Below the pieces are notes generated by a model, which worked only from the letters and a program-made list of their open reading frames with translations, was not told the DNA's origin and did no database searches. Below are positions 31,383 through 39,592 of a DNA stretch of 64,000 nucleotides, piece after piece; positions within the stretch are counted from its first letter, which is position 1, and each line of letters opens with the position of its first letter. A program made the position numbers and the translations under genes. Origin of the DNA: Verrucomicrobiota bacterium (GTDB lineage Bacteria > Verrucomicrobiota > Verrucomicrobiia > Limisphaerales > Pedosphaeraceae); assembly GCA_021325145.1 (NCBI GenBank), contig JAJPHR010000103.1, positions 1 through 64,000 on the forward strand, in the 5' to 3' direction.

Positions 31383-31500
31383 GGCTGGTATGGGGCCGCG
31401 CCTTTGGCGCTCCCGATTTACTTGCACTGCCGTACTCGGGCCGACGGGCAGGTGGTGTGAGGCGCGACGTTGGCGCGCCATTGGTGTTTACCCAATTAGC
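31383..31500. repeat. REP-like cluster, partial copy C
   Basis: Matches the last 115 or so bases of copy A (from GGCTGGTATGGGG to the AATTAGCTCA that borders the transposase stop codon in copy A). Together with copies A and B it shows that the palindrome unit has been present at least three times in tandem. Confidence 0.8.
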
Positions 31501-31504
31501 TCAT

Positions 31505-31534
31505 TCCCTCTTCGCGTAAGCGAATGCGGAGGGA
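31505..31534 (-). terminator. Hairpin downstream of the AAA ATPase gene
   Basis: TCCCTC-TTCGC-gtaa-GCGAA-tgcg-GAGGGA: two stacked stems with a four-base bulge, 30 bases past the stop of the minus-strand ATPase gene. No T-run follows, so it may be an RNA-end stabiliser or simply another palindrome of the repeat region. Confidence 0.35.
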
Positions 31535-31563
31535 TTGGGATTAAGAAAAGAAGGGACGAGGCT

Positions 31564-33087
31564 TCAATCGCACGGCACCGTCCGGTCGGCAGCCCATTCG
31601 CGGAGTTCATCGACTCTTTCGGCCATGAGGACGGAGAAGGGGCGGGTTTGCTTGATTTCGGCCAGCAGGTCGGCTTGGGACAGCGTGCGGTTTTGGGCGT
31701 GGGCCGTGTACATGGCGGAGACGATGGCTTGTTCGAGTTCGGAGCCGGAGAAACCATCCGTCGCGGCGGCCAGTGCATCGAGGTCGAAACTAACCGGTTC
31801 CAAATTGCGCTTGCGGAGGTGGATCGCGAGGATTTCGTGCCGATTGGACAGGTTGGGCATATCGACGAAAAAGATTTCGTCGAAACGGCCCTTGCGCACG
31901 ATCTCGGGCGGGAGGCGGGTGATCTCGTTGGCGGTGGCGACGATGAACACGGGTTGCTTGCGCTCTGCCAGCCAAGTGAGGAGCGTGCCGAGGATGCGGC
32001 GCGACAGGCCGTCGTCATCGTCGCCCACGGCGAGGCCTTTTTCGATTTCGTCGAGCCAGAGGACGCACGGGGACATGACCTCGGCGGTTTCGAGGGCCTT
32101 GCGAAGGTTGCGCTCGGTTTCTCCGTAATACTTGCTATAAAGCACGCCGAAGTCCAACCGCAGGAGCGGGACGCCGAAGACGCCGGCGGCGGCCTTGGCG
32201 GCAAGGCTTTTGCCGCAACCCTGCACGCCGAGGAGCAGCACGCCGCGCGGCGGGTCGAACTGATCGGGCGCGCCTTCGCGGAAAAAGCTTTTGCGCACGT
32301 CCAGCCAGTGGCGCAGCCGTCGCATCCCGCCGATCTCGGCGAATTGGGCGGTCTCGAACTCGAACGACAGGGGGGAATCGCGTCCCAACAGATCGTATTT
32401 GGCGCGCATGACTTCGGGCAGGTCGGACTCGGAGATCACCCCGTTGTCGTTGATGGCTTTGAGGGCGAGACGCCGGGCATCGCTGGCGGTGAGGCCGGCG
32501 AGATTGCGCACGAGGAGATCGAGGGTTTTGTTGGTGGTTTGGACCTGGGTCTGACCATGCTCGGCGCCCCAGTCGGCCGCCACTTCATAGACGATTCGGC
32601 GCAGCTCAACCGGCGTGGGCAATGGCAGGCGAAAATGAGCCGTGAACGATCGCAAATCCTCCGGCACGGTCATGGTCACGCCCACCAACACCACGGTGGA
32701 GCGATGGTTGTTGTACGTGAGGGCGATGTCCTTGAGAAAGCGCACGTGGACGGCGTCCTGCAAGTATGGGTGAAAATCAAGCAGCACAAAAAGCGAGTGC
32801 GAGGCGGATGCCTTGATGAAGGCGAGGATTTCCTGCGATTTGAGCACGGAGTTGTGCGGTTGATCGTCCGTGTCGTATGCCTGCATGCCTTCGGTGACGG
32901 TCCAGCGATAGGCCTTAAGTTGAAGTTGCTGGGCGATCTGCCGCAGCATCTGGACGATTTGAGGTTCCTCGTTGCTTTCGACCGCGATCAAAGGTGTGCG
33001 TGAACGGATGATCGCCGCCAGATCGTGCAGCGGGCTTTCCGTGGTCAAAGTTCCCGCCTGCGCGAGCATTGCCGGTCGAACATTCAT
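31564..33087 (-). CDS. Ycf46-like AAA+ ATPase
   Basis: A 507-residue AAA protein. The N-terminal half (about 1-240) lacks nucleotide motifs but matches the Ycf46 layout: 'DLAAIIRSRTPLIAVES', 'FVLLDFHPYL' and 'VVLVGVTMTVPEDL'. The C-terminal half is a single AAA module: Walker A GVQGCGKS (Lys about 292), the pore-loop region 'YYGETERNLRKALE', Walker B VLWLDEIEK, sensor 1 ATANE, arginine finger region 'PPEIVRKGRFDEIFFVDMP', and sensor 2 'GFSGSELEQAI'. Ycf46 proteins occur in cyanobacteria, chloroplasts and many bacteria; a role in CO2 use or stress is reported for cyanobacteria, but none is established here. Confidence 0.88.
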   Translation of the reverse strand: MNVRPAMLAQAGTLTTESPLHDLAAIIRSRTPLIAVESNEEPQIVQMLRQIAQQLQLKAYRWTVTEGMQAYDTDDQPHNSVLKSQEILAFIKASASHSLFVLLDFHPYLQDAVHVRFLKDIALTYNNHRSTVVLVGVTMTVPEDLRSFTAHFRLPLPTPVELRRIVYEVAADWGAEHGQTQVQTTNKTLDLLVRNLAGLTASDARRLALKAINDNGVISESDLPEVMRAKYDLLGRDSPLSFEFETAQFAEIGGMRRLRHWLDVRKSFFREGAPDQFDPPRGVLLLGVQGCGKSLAAKAAAGVFGVPLLRLDFGVLYSKYYGETERNLRKALETAEVMSPCVLWLDEIEKGLAVGDDDDGLSRRILGTLLTWLAERKQPVFIVATANEITRLPPEIVRKGRFDEIFFVDMPNLSNRHEILAIHLRKRNLEPVSFDLDALAAATDGFSGSELEQAIVSAMYTAHAQNRTLSQADLLAEIKQTRPFSVLMAERVDELREWAADRTVPCD

Positions 33088-33257
33088 GCCTTCGTCGGTT
33101 TAACCCTCCGCCCGAAATGTAACCAAAAGCAAGGCAAAAAGCGAGCGGGATCAGGATGGGCGGCCGTTTACGTCGGGCCGGGAATCGTTTAGACCGACAG
33201 GCCACCGCTTCCAGCCCAACCAATGCCCCACCCGCAGGGCGAGAAAAGGTATAAAAA

Positions 33258-35144
33258 ATGCTCTTCTTGTACAAAGTGAGTTCAACTCAAGAAAAAAATG
33301 GCGCAAACGCCGTCGGGAAGACTGCCGCTCCGGAAATGTCCCAAAAATGGTCACAACGACACGCTGCAGGCCGAATTGTGTGGGTAGCCGGCTTCGTTTT
33401 GGCAATTTTAAGTTTGTTGGCGGTCTCCACCATCTCGCGCAGGTCTGGCCGGCGGCTCCAGGAAGCGACGCGGGCGGTTACGCACACCCGCGAGGTGCTG
33501 GAAAAACTGACGGATATCGCGACCAGCTTGAGTGAGATGGAAAGCGCCGCGCGCAGCTTCGCCATCTCTGGGAAACAATCGCATCTGAGCCCATTTTATA
33601 CCGCAGCCAAAACCGTACCTCCGGATGTGGACGAACTTAAGCTTCTCCTCCAGGGCGATCCCGGCCCGTTGCGAGCCGTGACTGAGATTGAACCCGCCAT
33701 TACCGAGCATCTTAAGGTCATGAAGAACATGGTCGAGTTGGGTAACAAGAATCTGTTTCGAGGGTACGGTCAACGCAGTCTAACCGACGAAGGCAACAAA
33801 CTGATGGAGCAGATTCGGGCCGCTTTCGGCGAGATGGACAAGGAACAGCGTGCGCGACTTGATCAGGAACAGATGGCCGTGGCTTCAGAGGCGGAACGCG
33901 TCACCATGATCAGCCTGGCCGAAGGCGTGCTGGCAGGCGTGCTCGTTCTGGTGTGTGGTGCGTGCGCGCTGCGCGCCATGCATGGCCGCGCAAAGGCGGA
34001 GGAAAAACTGGATCGATTGCTGGGCTCAATGCCAGACGCCCTTCTTATCATCAACGCGGAAGGCAAGATTGTCGGCAGCAACGCGCACACTGAAAAACTA
34101 TTTGGTTATAGCGATCGGGAACTCCAAGGGGAAAGCATGGCCCTGCTGGTCCCGGAACGCTTTCGACAAACCCAACGGCAATATTATGCCGCGTACTTCT
34201 CCCAGCGTGGTGGTCCGGTTGCGGCAACGACCCTGGAGCTTTGCGGGTTGCACAAGGACGGTCGAGAGTTTCCGATCGAAGTGAGGACCAAGCCGTTGGC
34301 CGCGGAAAAAGGGCTGGCGGTGACCAGCGCGATTCGAGACATCACCGAGCGCAAACAGGTGGAACAACAAATCTTCAACCTGAACAAGGAACTGGAGCAC
34401 CGCGCGACGGAGCTGGAAAACGCCAATAAAGAATTGGAAGCCTTCACTTACGCGGTTTCGCATGATTTACGTTCGCCGCTCCAGAACATTGATAGTTTCA
34501 GCCTGATCCTGGTGGAAGAGTACGCCAACCGGCTCGATCCCGACGGCCAGGACTACGTTCAGCGACTGCGGGCGAGTTGCCAGCACATGGAGGACATCAT
34601 TGAAGCTTTGCTGGCGTTGTCCAATATGATGCGCAGCGAGCTGCTGGTGGACCGTTGCGATCTTACTGCCCTGGGGAAGGCCGTGGCCGCCGATCTAAAG
34701 CAAAAAAATCCGGATCGTCTTGTGGATTGGGTCATTGCCGACGGGCTGAAGGCCGAGGGCGATGCCCAGTTGCTGAGAGTCGTGCTGGAAAATCTGTTGG
34801 GCAACGCGTGGAAGTTCACGGCGAATCGCCCGCGCGCGCGGATTGAATTTGGGGCATTACCTCAGTCCAATGGCGCCCAAACCTATTTCGTACGCGACGA
34901 CGGCGCGGGTTTTGACATGGCGCGCGCGGGCAATTTGTTCACGCCATTCAAGCGTTTGCATGACCAGAACGAGTTTCGGGGCACGGGCATCGGGCTGGCG
35001 ACTGTGCAGCGGGTCATTCACCGCCATGGGGGTAAAATCTGGGCTCAGGGCGCGGTCAATCAAGGCGCCACATTTTGCTTCACCCTGATGGGGGAAGCAG
35101 GAGAATCAAATGGACAAAATCATCATCCAGCCAAACCAAAGTGA
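33258..35144 (+). CDS. Membrane sensor histidine kinase (CHASE3-like, PAS, HisKA, HATPase)
   Basis: A 628-residue sensor kinase. The ATG at 33258 has AAGG eight bases upstream; a second ATG at 33336 is possible. Order: membrane segment (about 40-58), periplasmic helical CHASE3-like domain (about 65-215, 'SLSEMESAARSFAISG'), second membrane segment (about 222-242), PAS domain (about 255-370, ending RDITERKQ), coiled coil, HisKA with His402 in AVSHDLRSPL, and a HATPase_c domain (LENLLGNAWKFT, DDGAGFD, GTGIGLATVQ). It should autophosphorylate on His402 in response to a periplasmic or cytoplasmic cue. Its stop overlaps the next kinase gene by 35 bases, indicating an operon and probable phosphotransfer to the REC domain of that protein. 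Confidence 0.92.
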   Translation: MLFLYKVSSTQEKNGANAVGKTAAPEMSQKWSQRHAAGRIVWVAGFVLAILSLLAVSTISRRSGRRLQEATRAVTHTREVLEKLTDIATSLSEMESAARSFAISGKQSHLSPFYTAAKTVPPDVDELKLLLQGDPGPLRAVTEIEPAITEHLKVMKNMVELGNKNLFRGYGQRSLTDEGNKLMEQIRAAFGEMDKEQRARLDQEQMAVASEAERVTMISLAEGVLAGVLVLVCGACALRAMHGRAKAEEKLDRLLGSMPDALLIINAEGKIVGSNAHTEKLFGYSDRELQGESMALLVPERFRQTQRQYYAAYFSQRGGPVAATTLELCGLHKDGREFPIEVRTKPLAAEKGLAVTSAIRDITERKQVEQQIFNLNKELEHRATELENANKELEAFTYAVSHDLRSPLQNIDSFSLILVEEYANRLDPDGQDYVQRLRASCQHMEDIIEALLALSNMMRSELLVDRCDLTALGKAVAADLKQKNPDRLVDWVIADGLKAEGDAQLLRVVLENLLGNAWKFTANRPRARIEFGALPQSNGAQTYFVRDDGAGFDMARAGNLFTPFKRLHDQNEFRGTGIGLATVQRVIHRHGGKIWAQGAVNQGATFCFTLMGEAGESNGQNHHPAKPK

Positions 35145-36747
35145 ACCGCCCGAAACGGGACTTGCGAACAAGATCTTGCGGGTTCTGATTGCGGATGACT
35201 CGGAAAACGATGCTCTGCTGCTGCTGCGCGCCTTGCGGAAGGCCGGCTATCAGCCGGTCCATGAGCGTGTCTGCGCCGCGCCAGCCATGAAGGCGGCGCT
35301 CGAGCGGCAAACATGGGACATGGTCATTTCAGATTACGAAATGCCCAACTTTGGCGGATTCGAGGCGCTGCAGTTGCTAAAGGAAAGCGGACACGATGTG
35401 CCGTTCATTCTGGTATCCGCAGTGGTCAGCGAGGAAACGGCCGTGTTGGCGATGAAGGCCGGTGCTCAGGATTACATCATGAAGCGCAAACTGGCACGGC
35501 TCGCACCCGCCATTGAACGCGAATTGCGCGAGGCGCAGACGCGTGTGGCCCGAAAAGCTGCCGAAGAGGCTTTGCGCCAAAGCGAGGAGCAACTGCGCCA
35601 GGCCCAGAAAATCGAGGCCGTTGGCCGACTCGCCGCCGGCGTGGCTCATGACTTCAACAATGTTTTGACGGCCATCATGGGTCACAGTGAACTCTTGCTG
35701 AGACAACTGGACGCTGATGATCCGCGTCGCAAAAATGCCGAGCAAATTGAGAAAGCCGCCGGCACGGCGGCGGCGCTGACGAGGCAATTACTGACCTTCA
35801 GTCGCAAACAGGTGATCGAACCCCGCGTGTTGAAACTCAACGCCGTCGTTCTTAACATGGAAAACATGGTGCGCCGGCTTATCGGTGAAGACATCGAATT
35901 TCGCACGGTGCTCGACCCTGCCGCCGGGCACATCCAGGCGGACCCCTGCCAAATTGAACAGGTTATTATGAACCTCGCGGTGAATGCCCGTGACGCCATG
36001 CCCAACGGCGGTAAACTGACGGTCACGACGGCCAGTATCACCGTGGACAAAAGCCAACTGCACAATTTTCCCGATTTGTGCGCGCGTGACTATGTCATGC
36101 TGGCCATTGCAGACACGGGCACAGGGATGAGCGACGAAGTCAAGGCGCACTTGTTTGAACCCTTTTTTACGACCAAGCCCGCGGGCAAGGGCACGGGCTT
36201 GGGCCTTGCGACTTGCTTCGGGATCGTCAAACAAAACACCGGCCACATCAGCGTGCAGAGCGAGTTGGGAAAAGGCACGGCGTTCAAGGTTTACTTTCCG
36301 CGGGTGCCATCGGCGCTTGAACCATCCCGCGTTCATGGCACCCCGGCACCATCGGCGGGAGGCAGCGAAACGGTGCTTTTAGTCGAGGACGATCCAAGCG
36401 TGCGCGGACTGGCTGCCGCCATCTTGCGGGAGAGAGGTTATACCGTTGTGGAAGCGGTCAATGGCGAGGAAGGCCTTCGCGCGGCACGGCAGCACCATGG
36501 GAAAATTGATCTTTTGTTTACAGATGTGGTCATGCCCGTCATGGGTGGCAAGGAAATGGCAGAGGCCCTCCGCGCGTCTCATCCGGACACGAAGGTTCTG
36601 TTTACGTCGGGATATACCGAAGATGCCATGGGGCATCATGGGGTGCTGCGGCCGGACATTGCATTCCTTCAAAAGCCTTACCTGACGGCCACTTTGGTGC
36701 GCAAGGTGCGCCAAGTACTGGATGAAGGTCTGATACACAGCCGCTAA
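35110..36747 (+). CDS. Hybrid histidine kinase REC-HisKA-HATPase-REC
   Basis: A 545-residue soluble signalling protein without a membrane segment. N-terminal REC domain (about 23-145) with phospho-acceptor Asp75 in ISDYEMP; a short coiled linker; HisKA with His180 in GVAHDFNNVLTAI; HATPase_c (MNLAVNARDAMPNGG, ADTGTGMS, GKGTGLGLAT); C-terminal REC (about 420-540) with Asp472 in FTDVVMP. The gene begins inside the preceding kinase gene, so both are translated from one mRNA. Phosphate could pass from His402 of the upstream kinase to Asp75 and then to the internal His or the second REC. No DNA-binding output domain is encoded nearby. Confidence 0.93.
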   Translation: MDKIIIQPNQSEPPETGLANKILRVLIADDSENDALLLLRALRKAGYQPVHERVCAAPAMKAALERQTWDMVISDYEMPNFGGFEALQLLKESGHDVPFILVSAVVSEETAVLAMKAGAQDYIMKRKLARLAPAIERELREAQTRVARKAAEEALRQSEEQLRQAQKIEAVGRLAAGVAHDFNNVLTAIMGHSELLLRQLDADDPRRKNAEQIEKAAGTAAALTRQLLTFSRKQVIEPRVLKLNAVVLNMENMVRRLIGEDIEFRTVLDPAAGHIQADPCQIEQVIMNLAVNARDAMPNGGKLTVTTASITVDKSQLHNFPDLCARDYVMLAIADTGTGMSDEVKAHLFEPFFTTKPAGKGTGLGLATCFGIVKQNTGHISVQSELGKGTAFKVYFPRVPSALEPSRVHGTPAPSAGGSETVLLVEDDPSVRGLAAAILRERGYTVVEAVNGEEGLRAARQHHGKIDLLFTDVVMPVMGGKEMAEALRASHPDTKVLFTSGYTEDAMGHHGVLRPDIAFLQKPYLTATLVRKVRQVLDEGLIHSR

Positions 36748-36850
36748 GCTTGTCGCGGCTTACCGGTCCGCAGTGCTCGCAACGAAGCCGCACCAGCCAT
36801 CAATTCCAACTTCCCCGCAAGGACTGAGCATTACCCTGAAGCGCGTGAGG

Positions 36851-38650
36851 TCAAGGATGCACGGTCCGGTAAAACCCGCTGTTGGCGTTCGGGGTGGGAT
36901 CCAGGCACACGCCATTGCCATCTGCGTCGATGGTGACAATCGTAAGCGGCGTCCAGGGACCCGAAGGCGACGAGCCCTTTTGCACGGTGTAGGTGAAGCC
37001 GGGAATTCCAGTAACCTTCACCTGGAAGCAACCCAAACCCGTGGGTGCGAGCGAGGTCATCCGGCAGCACGGCATGGAGCCGAATTCGAATGCGCCGATA
37101 TCGTCAGCCAGACCGAAAGGCCGGGGCGCACCGCGCTGGTCAATGAAAGGCGCGGCGTTGGTGGGGCCGGCATCAATTGCCGGACTGCCGGGCAGCAACG
37201 CGTGGGTGGCGGTCCGCCCGCCGTTATTTTGCAGCGGTCCCAAGAGCGGATCCACGCCATAAAGATTTCCGGTGGAGTCGCCGGTGATGGTGCAGCCGTT
37301 GGTGTTCTGGATCAGGTTATGGCCCCGCGAATTCAGGGTGCCCGCTAAGTCCGCGATGGCGTTGTTGGCGACAATCGTGTCCTGAAGAGTAACGGCCGAA
37401 AGCGGGCTCTCGATGGCCCCGCCCGAGGCATCATTCGTACCGACAGAAACCGTATTAGATACGACCGTGCAGTTCGCGAGCAGCACGAGATTGGTCGAGA
37501 AGTTCATGATTCCTCCGCCATGGGTGGTGGCAACCCACGCCGTGGGCAGAGCAACATTTCCACTGACCGTGCAGTTGGTCATTATCAGGGTTCCTCGATT
37601 CTCCACGCCACCACCGCCATCGGAGTCACCCGTCTCGCAGGAGTTTCCGTTGATGGTACAGTTTGCCATGGTAAGAACGCTCGAGTTCTTAACGCCGCCT
37701 CCACCGTAGGACAACCAGGAGAAATTTGAACTGATGGTGCAATCCACAAATAGGTTCGTTCCTGCCAGAGCAACGCCGCCTCCGTCTTTGCCGCCGTTGT
37801 GCATTACGATGGTATTCGTCACGACGAGACCCCCACCACAGATGCCGCCGCCTGACCAACCGGCATCGTTGTTGGAGATGACACACGCGTTCAGCGTCAT
37901 GCTGCCCGAACTGCAAATGCCGCCTCCGCCGCCATCCGGATCGTCATTGCCACAATACACAACCAGGCACTTGGTGAGCTCGGAAGTTCCCACGCTGTAA
38001 ATACCACCTCCATTTTTCGCGACACAGTTGGTGATGGTACAACTATTCATCATGAGAGTGCCGCTGCTGAAAACACCACCGCCATAGACGTCAGACGAAT
38101 AGTGATAATAATTCGCTCCCAGGCAATCTGTAATCAGGCAATCGTCCATTTCCAAGGTCCCTGAATTGTAAATTGCCCCTCCATCCGTAAGATAGCCATT
38201 GCACTGTTGAAAAACACAGCCTTGTATTCTAAGCGACCCGAAGTTGGCGACACCTGCGGCATAACCAACGATCGGAATCGCGCTGGGCAGGTACTGCGCA
38301 TACGCGTCAGCTACAGTTAGGTTCGAAAGGGTGTTGGTCGTCCCCGCGTTCATGGAGAAGACCGAAAAACGGTTGCTGCCGCTGATGGTGAGAACGTTGG
38401 TTCCGGGACCAAGGAGGTTCACACTCGCAGTAATCGAGGGCAAATTCGAACTGAGGGTGATCGTGCCGCTGATGCCGCTCATGACGATGTCGCCGCCGCC
38501 GCCCGCATTGGCGTCAAGGATGGCTTGGCGCAAGGAGCCGGCTCCCGAGTCGGCGGTGTTGCTCACCGTGTAGGTGGCGGCGTTGAGATTGGACGTTGCG
38601 AGCGCAAGGATGGCCAGATTTAGGCCAATGGCCGCCAGAATTAGTTTCAT
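36851..38650 (-). CDS. Secreted right-handed beta-helix protein, polymorphic outer-membrane-protein-like
   Basis: A 599-residue exported protein. Signal peptide (MKLILAAIGLNLAILALA, cleavage near NAA). 'YTVSNTADSGAGSLRQAILDANAG' starts a parallel beta-helix of the CSLREAI type; the next 400 residues repeat G-G-[GA]-[IV]-x-[NS] and N-C-T-[IV]-x-G-N motifs about every 25-30 residues, as in chlamydial Pmp-like and pectate-lyase-like folds. 'GSPAIDAGPTN' near 490 is the choice-of-anchor Q type end. The final 65 residues (FTYTVQKG...GFYRTVHP) match the C-terminal module shared with other secreted proteins in the window. Likely cell-surface; adhesin or carbohydrate-binding function not provable. 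Confidence 0.85.
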   Translation of the reverse strand: MKLILAAIGLNLAILALATSNLNAATYTVSNTADSGAGSLRQAILDANAGGGGDIVMSGISGTITLSSNLPSITASVNLLGPGTNVLTISGSNRFSVFSMNAGTTNTLSNLTVADAYAQYLPSAIPIVGYAAGVANFGSLRIQGCVFQQCNGYLTDGGAIYNSGTLEMDDCLITDCLGANYYHYSSDVYGGGVFSSGTLMMNSCTITNCVAKNGGGIYSVGTSELTKCLVVYCGNDDPDGGGGGICSSGSMTLNACVISNNDAGWSGGGICGGGLVVTNTIVMHNGGKDGGGVALAGTNLFVDCTISSNFSWLSYGGGGVKNSSVLTMANCTINGNSCETGDSDGGGGVENRGTLIMTNCTVSGNVALPTAWVATTHGGGIMNFSTNLVLLANCTVVSNTVSVGTNDASGGAIESPLSAVTLQDTIVANNAIADLAGTLNSRGHNLIQNTNGCTITGDSTGNLYGVDPLLGPLQNNGGRTATHALLPGSPAIDAGPTNAAPFIDQRGAPRPFGLADDIGAFEFGSMPCCRMTSLAPTGLGCFQVKVTGIPGFTYTVQKGSSPSGPWTPLTIVTIDADGNGVCLDPTPNANSGFYRTVHP

Positions 38651-38784
38651 GTTTGATGGTGCGTTTTACCCATCAAACCACACGCCGAGGGCGATGAAAG
38701 CGGAAGGAATACGGAAACTACTTCGGTATTATTACGGATTGGCTGGGACCATTGAAGCCCAGGTTGACGTGCACTGAGAGCCGG

Positions 38785-39420
38785 CTACGTGGGATAGATA
38801 AATTCCGCGGGCTTTGCTGGTGGCATCGGAGGAGCAGAATCAGCGGGTTGAGCGGGCCATGCAGGCGGAATCGGGGCCGTCGTGGGGCTTGCGGGCGCGG
38901 TGGGAAGCGCGGGCGAATTTGTCGCCCGCAGTAATTGCTGGAAAAAATCGTTAGTGGGAGCGTTCGTTTGACCGAACGCGACGGAAGCGTCGACGGAGGA
39001 AGTCAAGTTGGTGGTGGTTGAGTTGGTTGGCGCGTCCGCTCCGGGAGGCGCAGGCAGGTCACTCGGTGGCGACACCACGGACGGCGGCGGAGGCGGAGCG
39101 GTTCCGCCGGAATTGAGCCCCGGCGTGCCCAACGCGGGAAGCTGATACACGGGCGTGCTGGGAACGTACGCGGGTTGGATCGGGACCGCCGGCACCGGAA
39201 ACAGTGTGATCGGAGAACGGGGCACCGGCGTCGGAGCGATGGCCGCGGGAGCGATTGGAACCGGCTGGATCGGAAACGTGGTAATCGGCGCGGGAGCGAC
39301 CGGCGTGGGTTGTGTTCTTGGCACGTCGATTTTGGGAATATCGATCGGCTGGCCGAAAACCATTCCAACCTGAACGCAAGCCAGGGCCACTGCCGCTTGG
39401 GTGAGCCGGTTCATACGCAT
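38785..39420 (-). CDS. Secreted proline-rich protein of unknown function
   Basis: A 211-residue protein from ATG 39420 (or 39414), chosen because it opens on a signal peptide (MNRLTQAAVALACVQVGMVFG). The mature protein is dominated by Pro, Ala, Val and Ile in short P-[IV]-x-P repeats (residues about 30-115), a run of six prolines, then a Thr/Asn-rich segment and a second Pro/Ala block. No folded domain is evident; it probably spans or coats the envelope like other Pro-rich extended proteins. It is divergent from the thioredoxin-domain gene. Composition alone makes homology searches unreliable. Confidence 0.6.
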   Translation of the reverse strand: MRMNRLTQAAVALACVQVGMVFGQPIDIPKIDVPRTQPTPVAPAPITTFPIQPVPIAPAAIAPTPVPRSPITLFPVPAVPIQPAYVPSTPVYQLPALGTPGLNSGGTAPPPPPSVVSPPSDLPAPPGADAPTNSTTTNLTSSVDASVAFGQTNAPTNDFFQQLLRATNSPALPTAPASPTTAPIPPAWPAQPADSAPPMPPAKPAEFIYPT

Positions 39421-39462
39421 GAGGAATGTATCATCAAGCACGGGTGTAAAGCAACCGGGCAA

Positions 39463-39554
39463 AAGCTCCAAGCGCCAACATCCAAGCACCAGAAAGATTT
39501 CAAACACCAAGCTCCAGTTCGGGAAGGTCACTCGGCCCTTGATGTTTGGAGCTT
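39463..39554. repeat. Degenerate 'CCAAGC(A/T)CC' repeat element with inverted ends
   Basis: Starts with AAGCTCCA (39463-39470) and ends with its complement TGGAGCTT (39547-39554). Between them are repeated variants of CCAAGCxCCA: AGCGCCAACATCCAAG, CACCAGAAAG, CACCAAGCTCCAG. The pattern recalls a repeat seen between genes of several bacterial phyla. It covers the divergent promoter space and an ATG at 39542, which argues against that ATG as the start of the following gene. Confidence 0.6.
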
Positions 39555-39592
39555 CCCTTTACAGGTCCTCCCTCCTCGAGCTATGGTGGGTT

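Noticed and set aside
30205..31500. CRISPR array
   Set aside because: Repeats are long, unequal, palindromic clusters with a transposase gene between them, not short regular repeats with unique spacers, and no cas genes are present.
31117..33003. 628-residue plus-strand frame opposite the AAA ATPase gene
   Set aside because: The opposite strand encodes clear Walker A, Walker B and sensor motifs, and the frame also reads through the REP repeats; low-information Gly/Glu/Ala/Arg composition marks it as a shadow.
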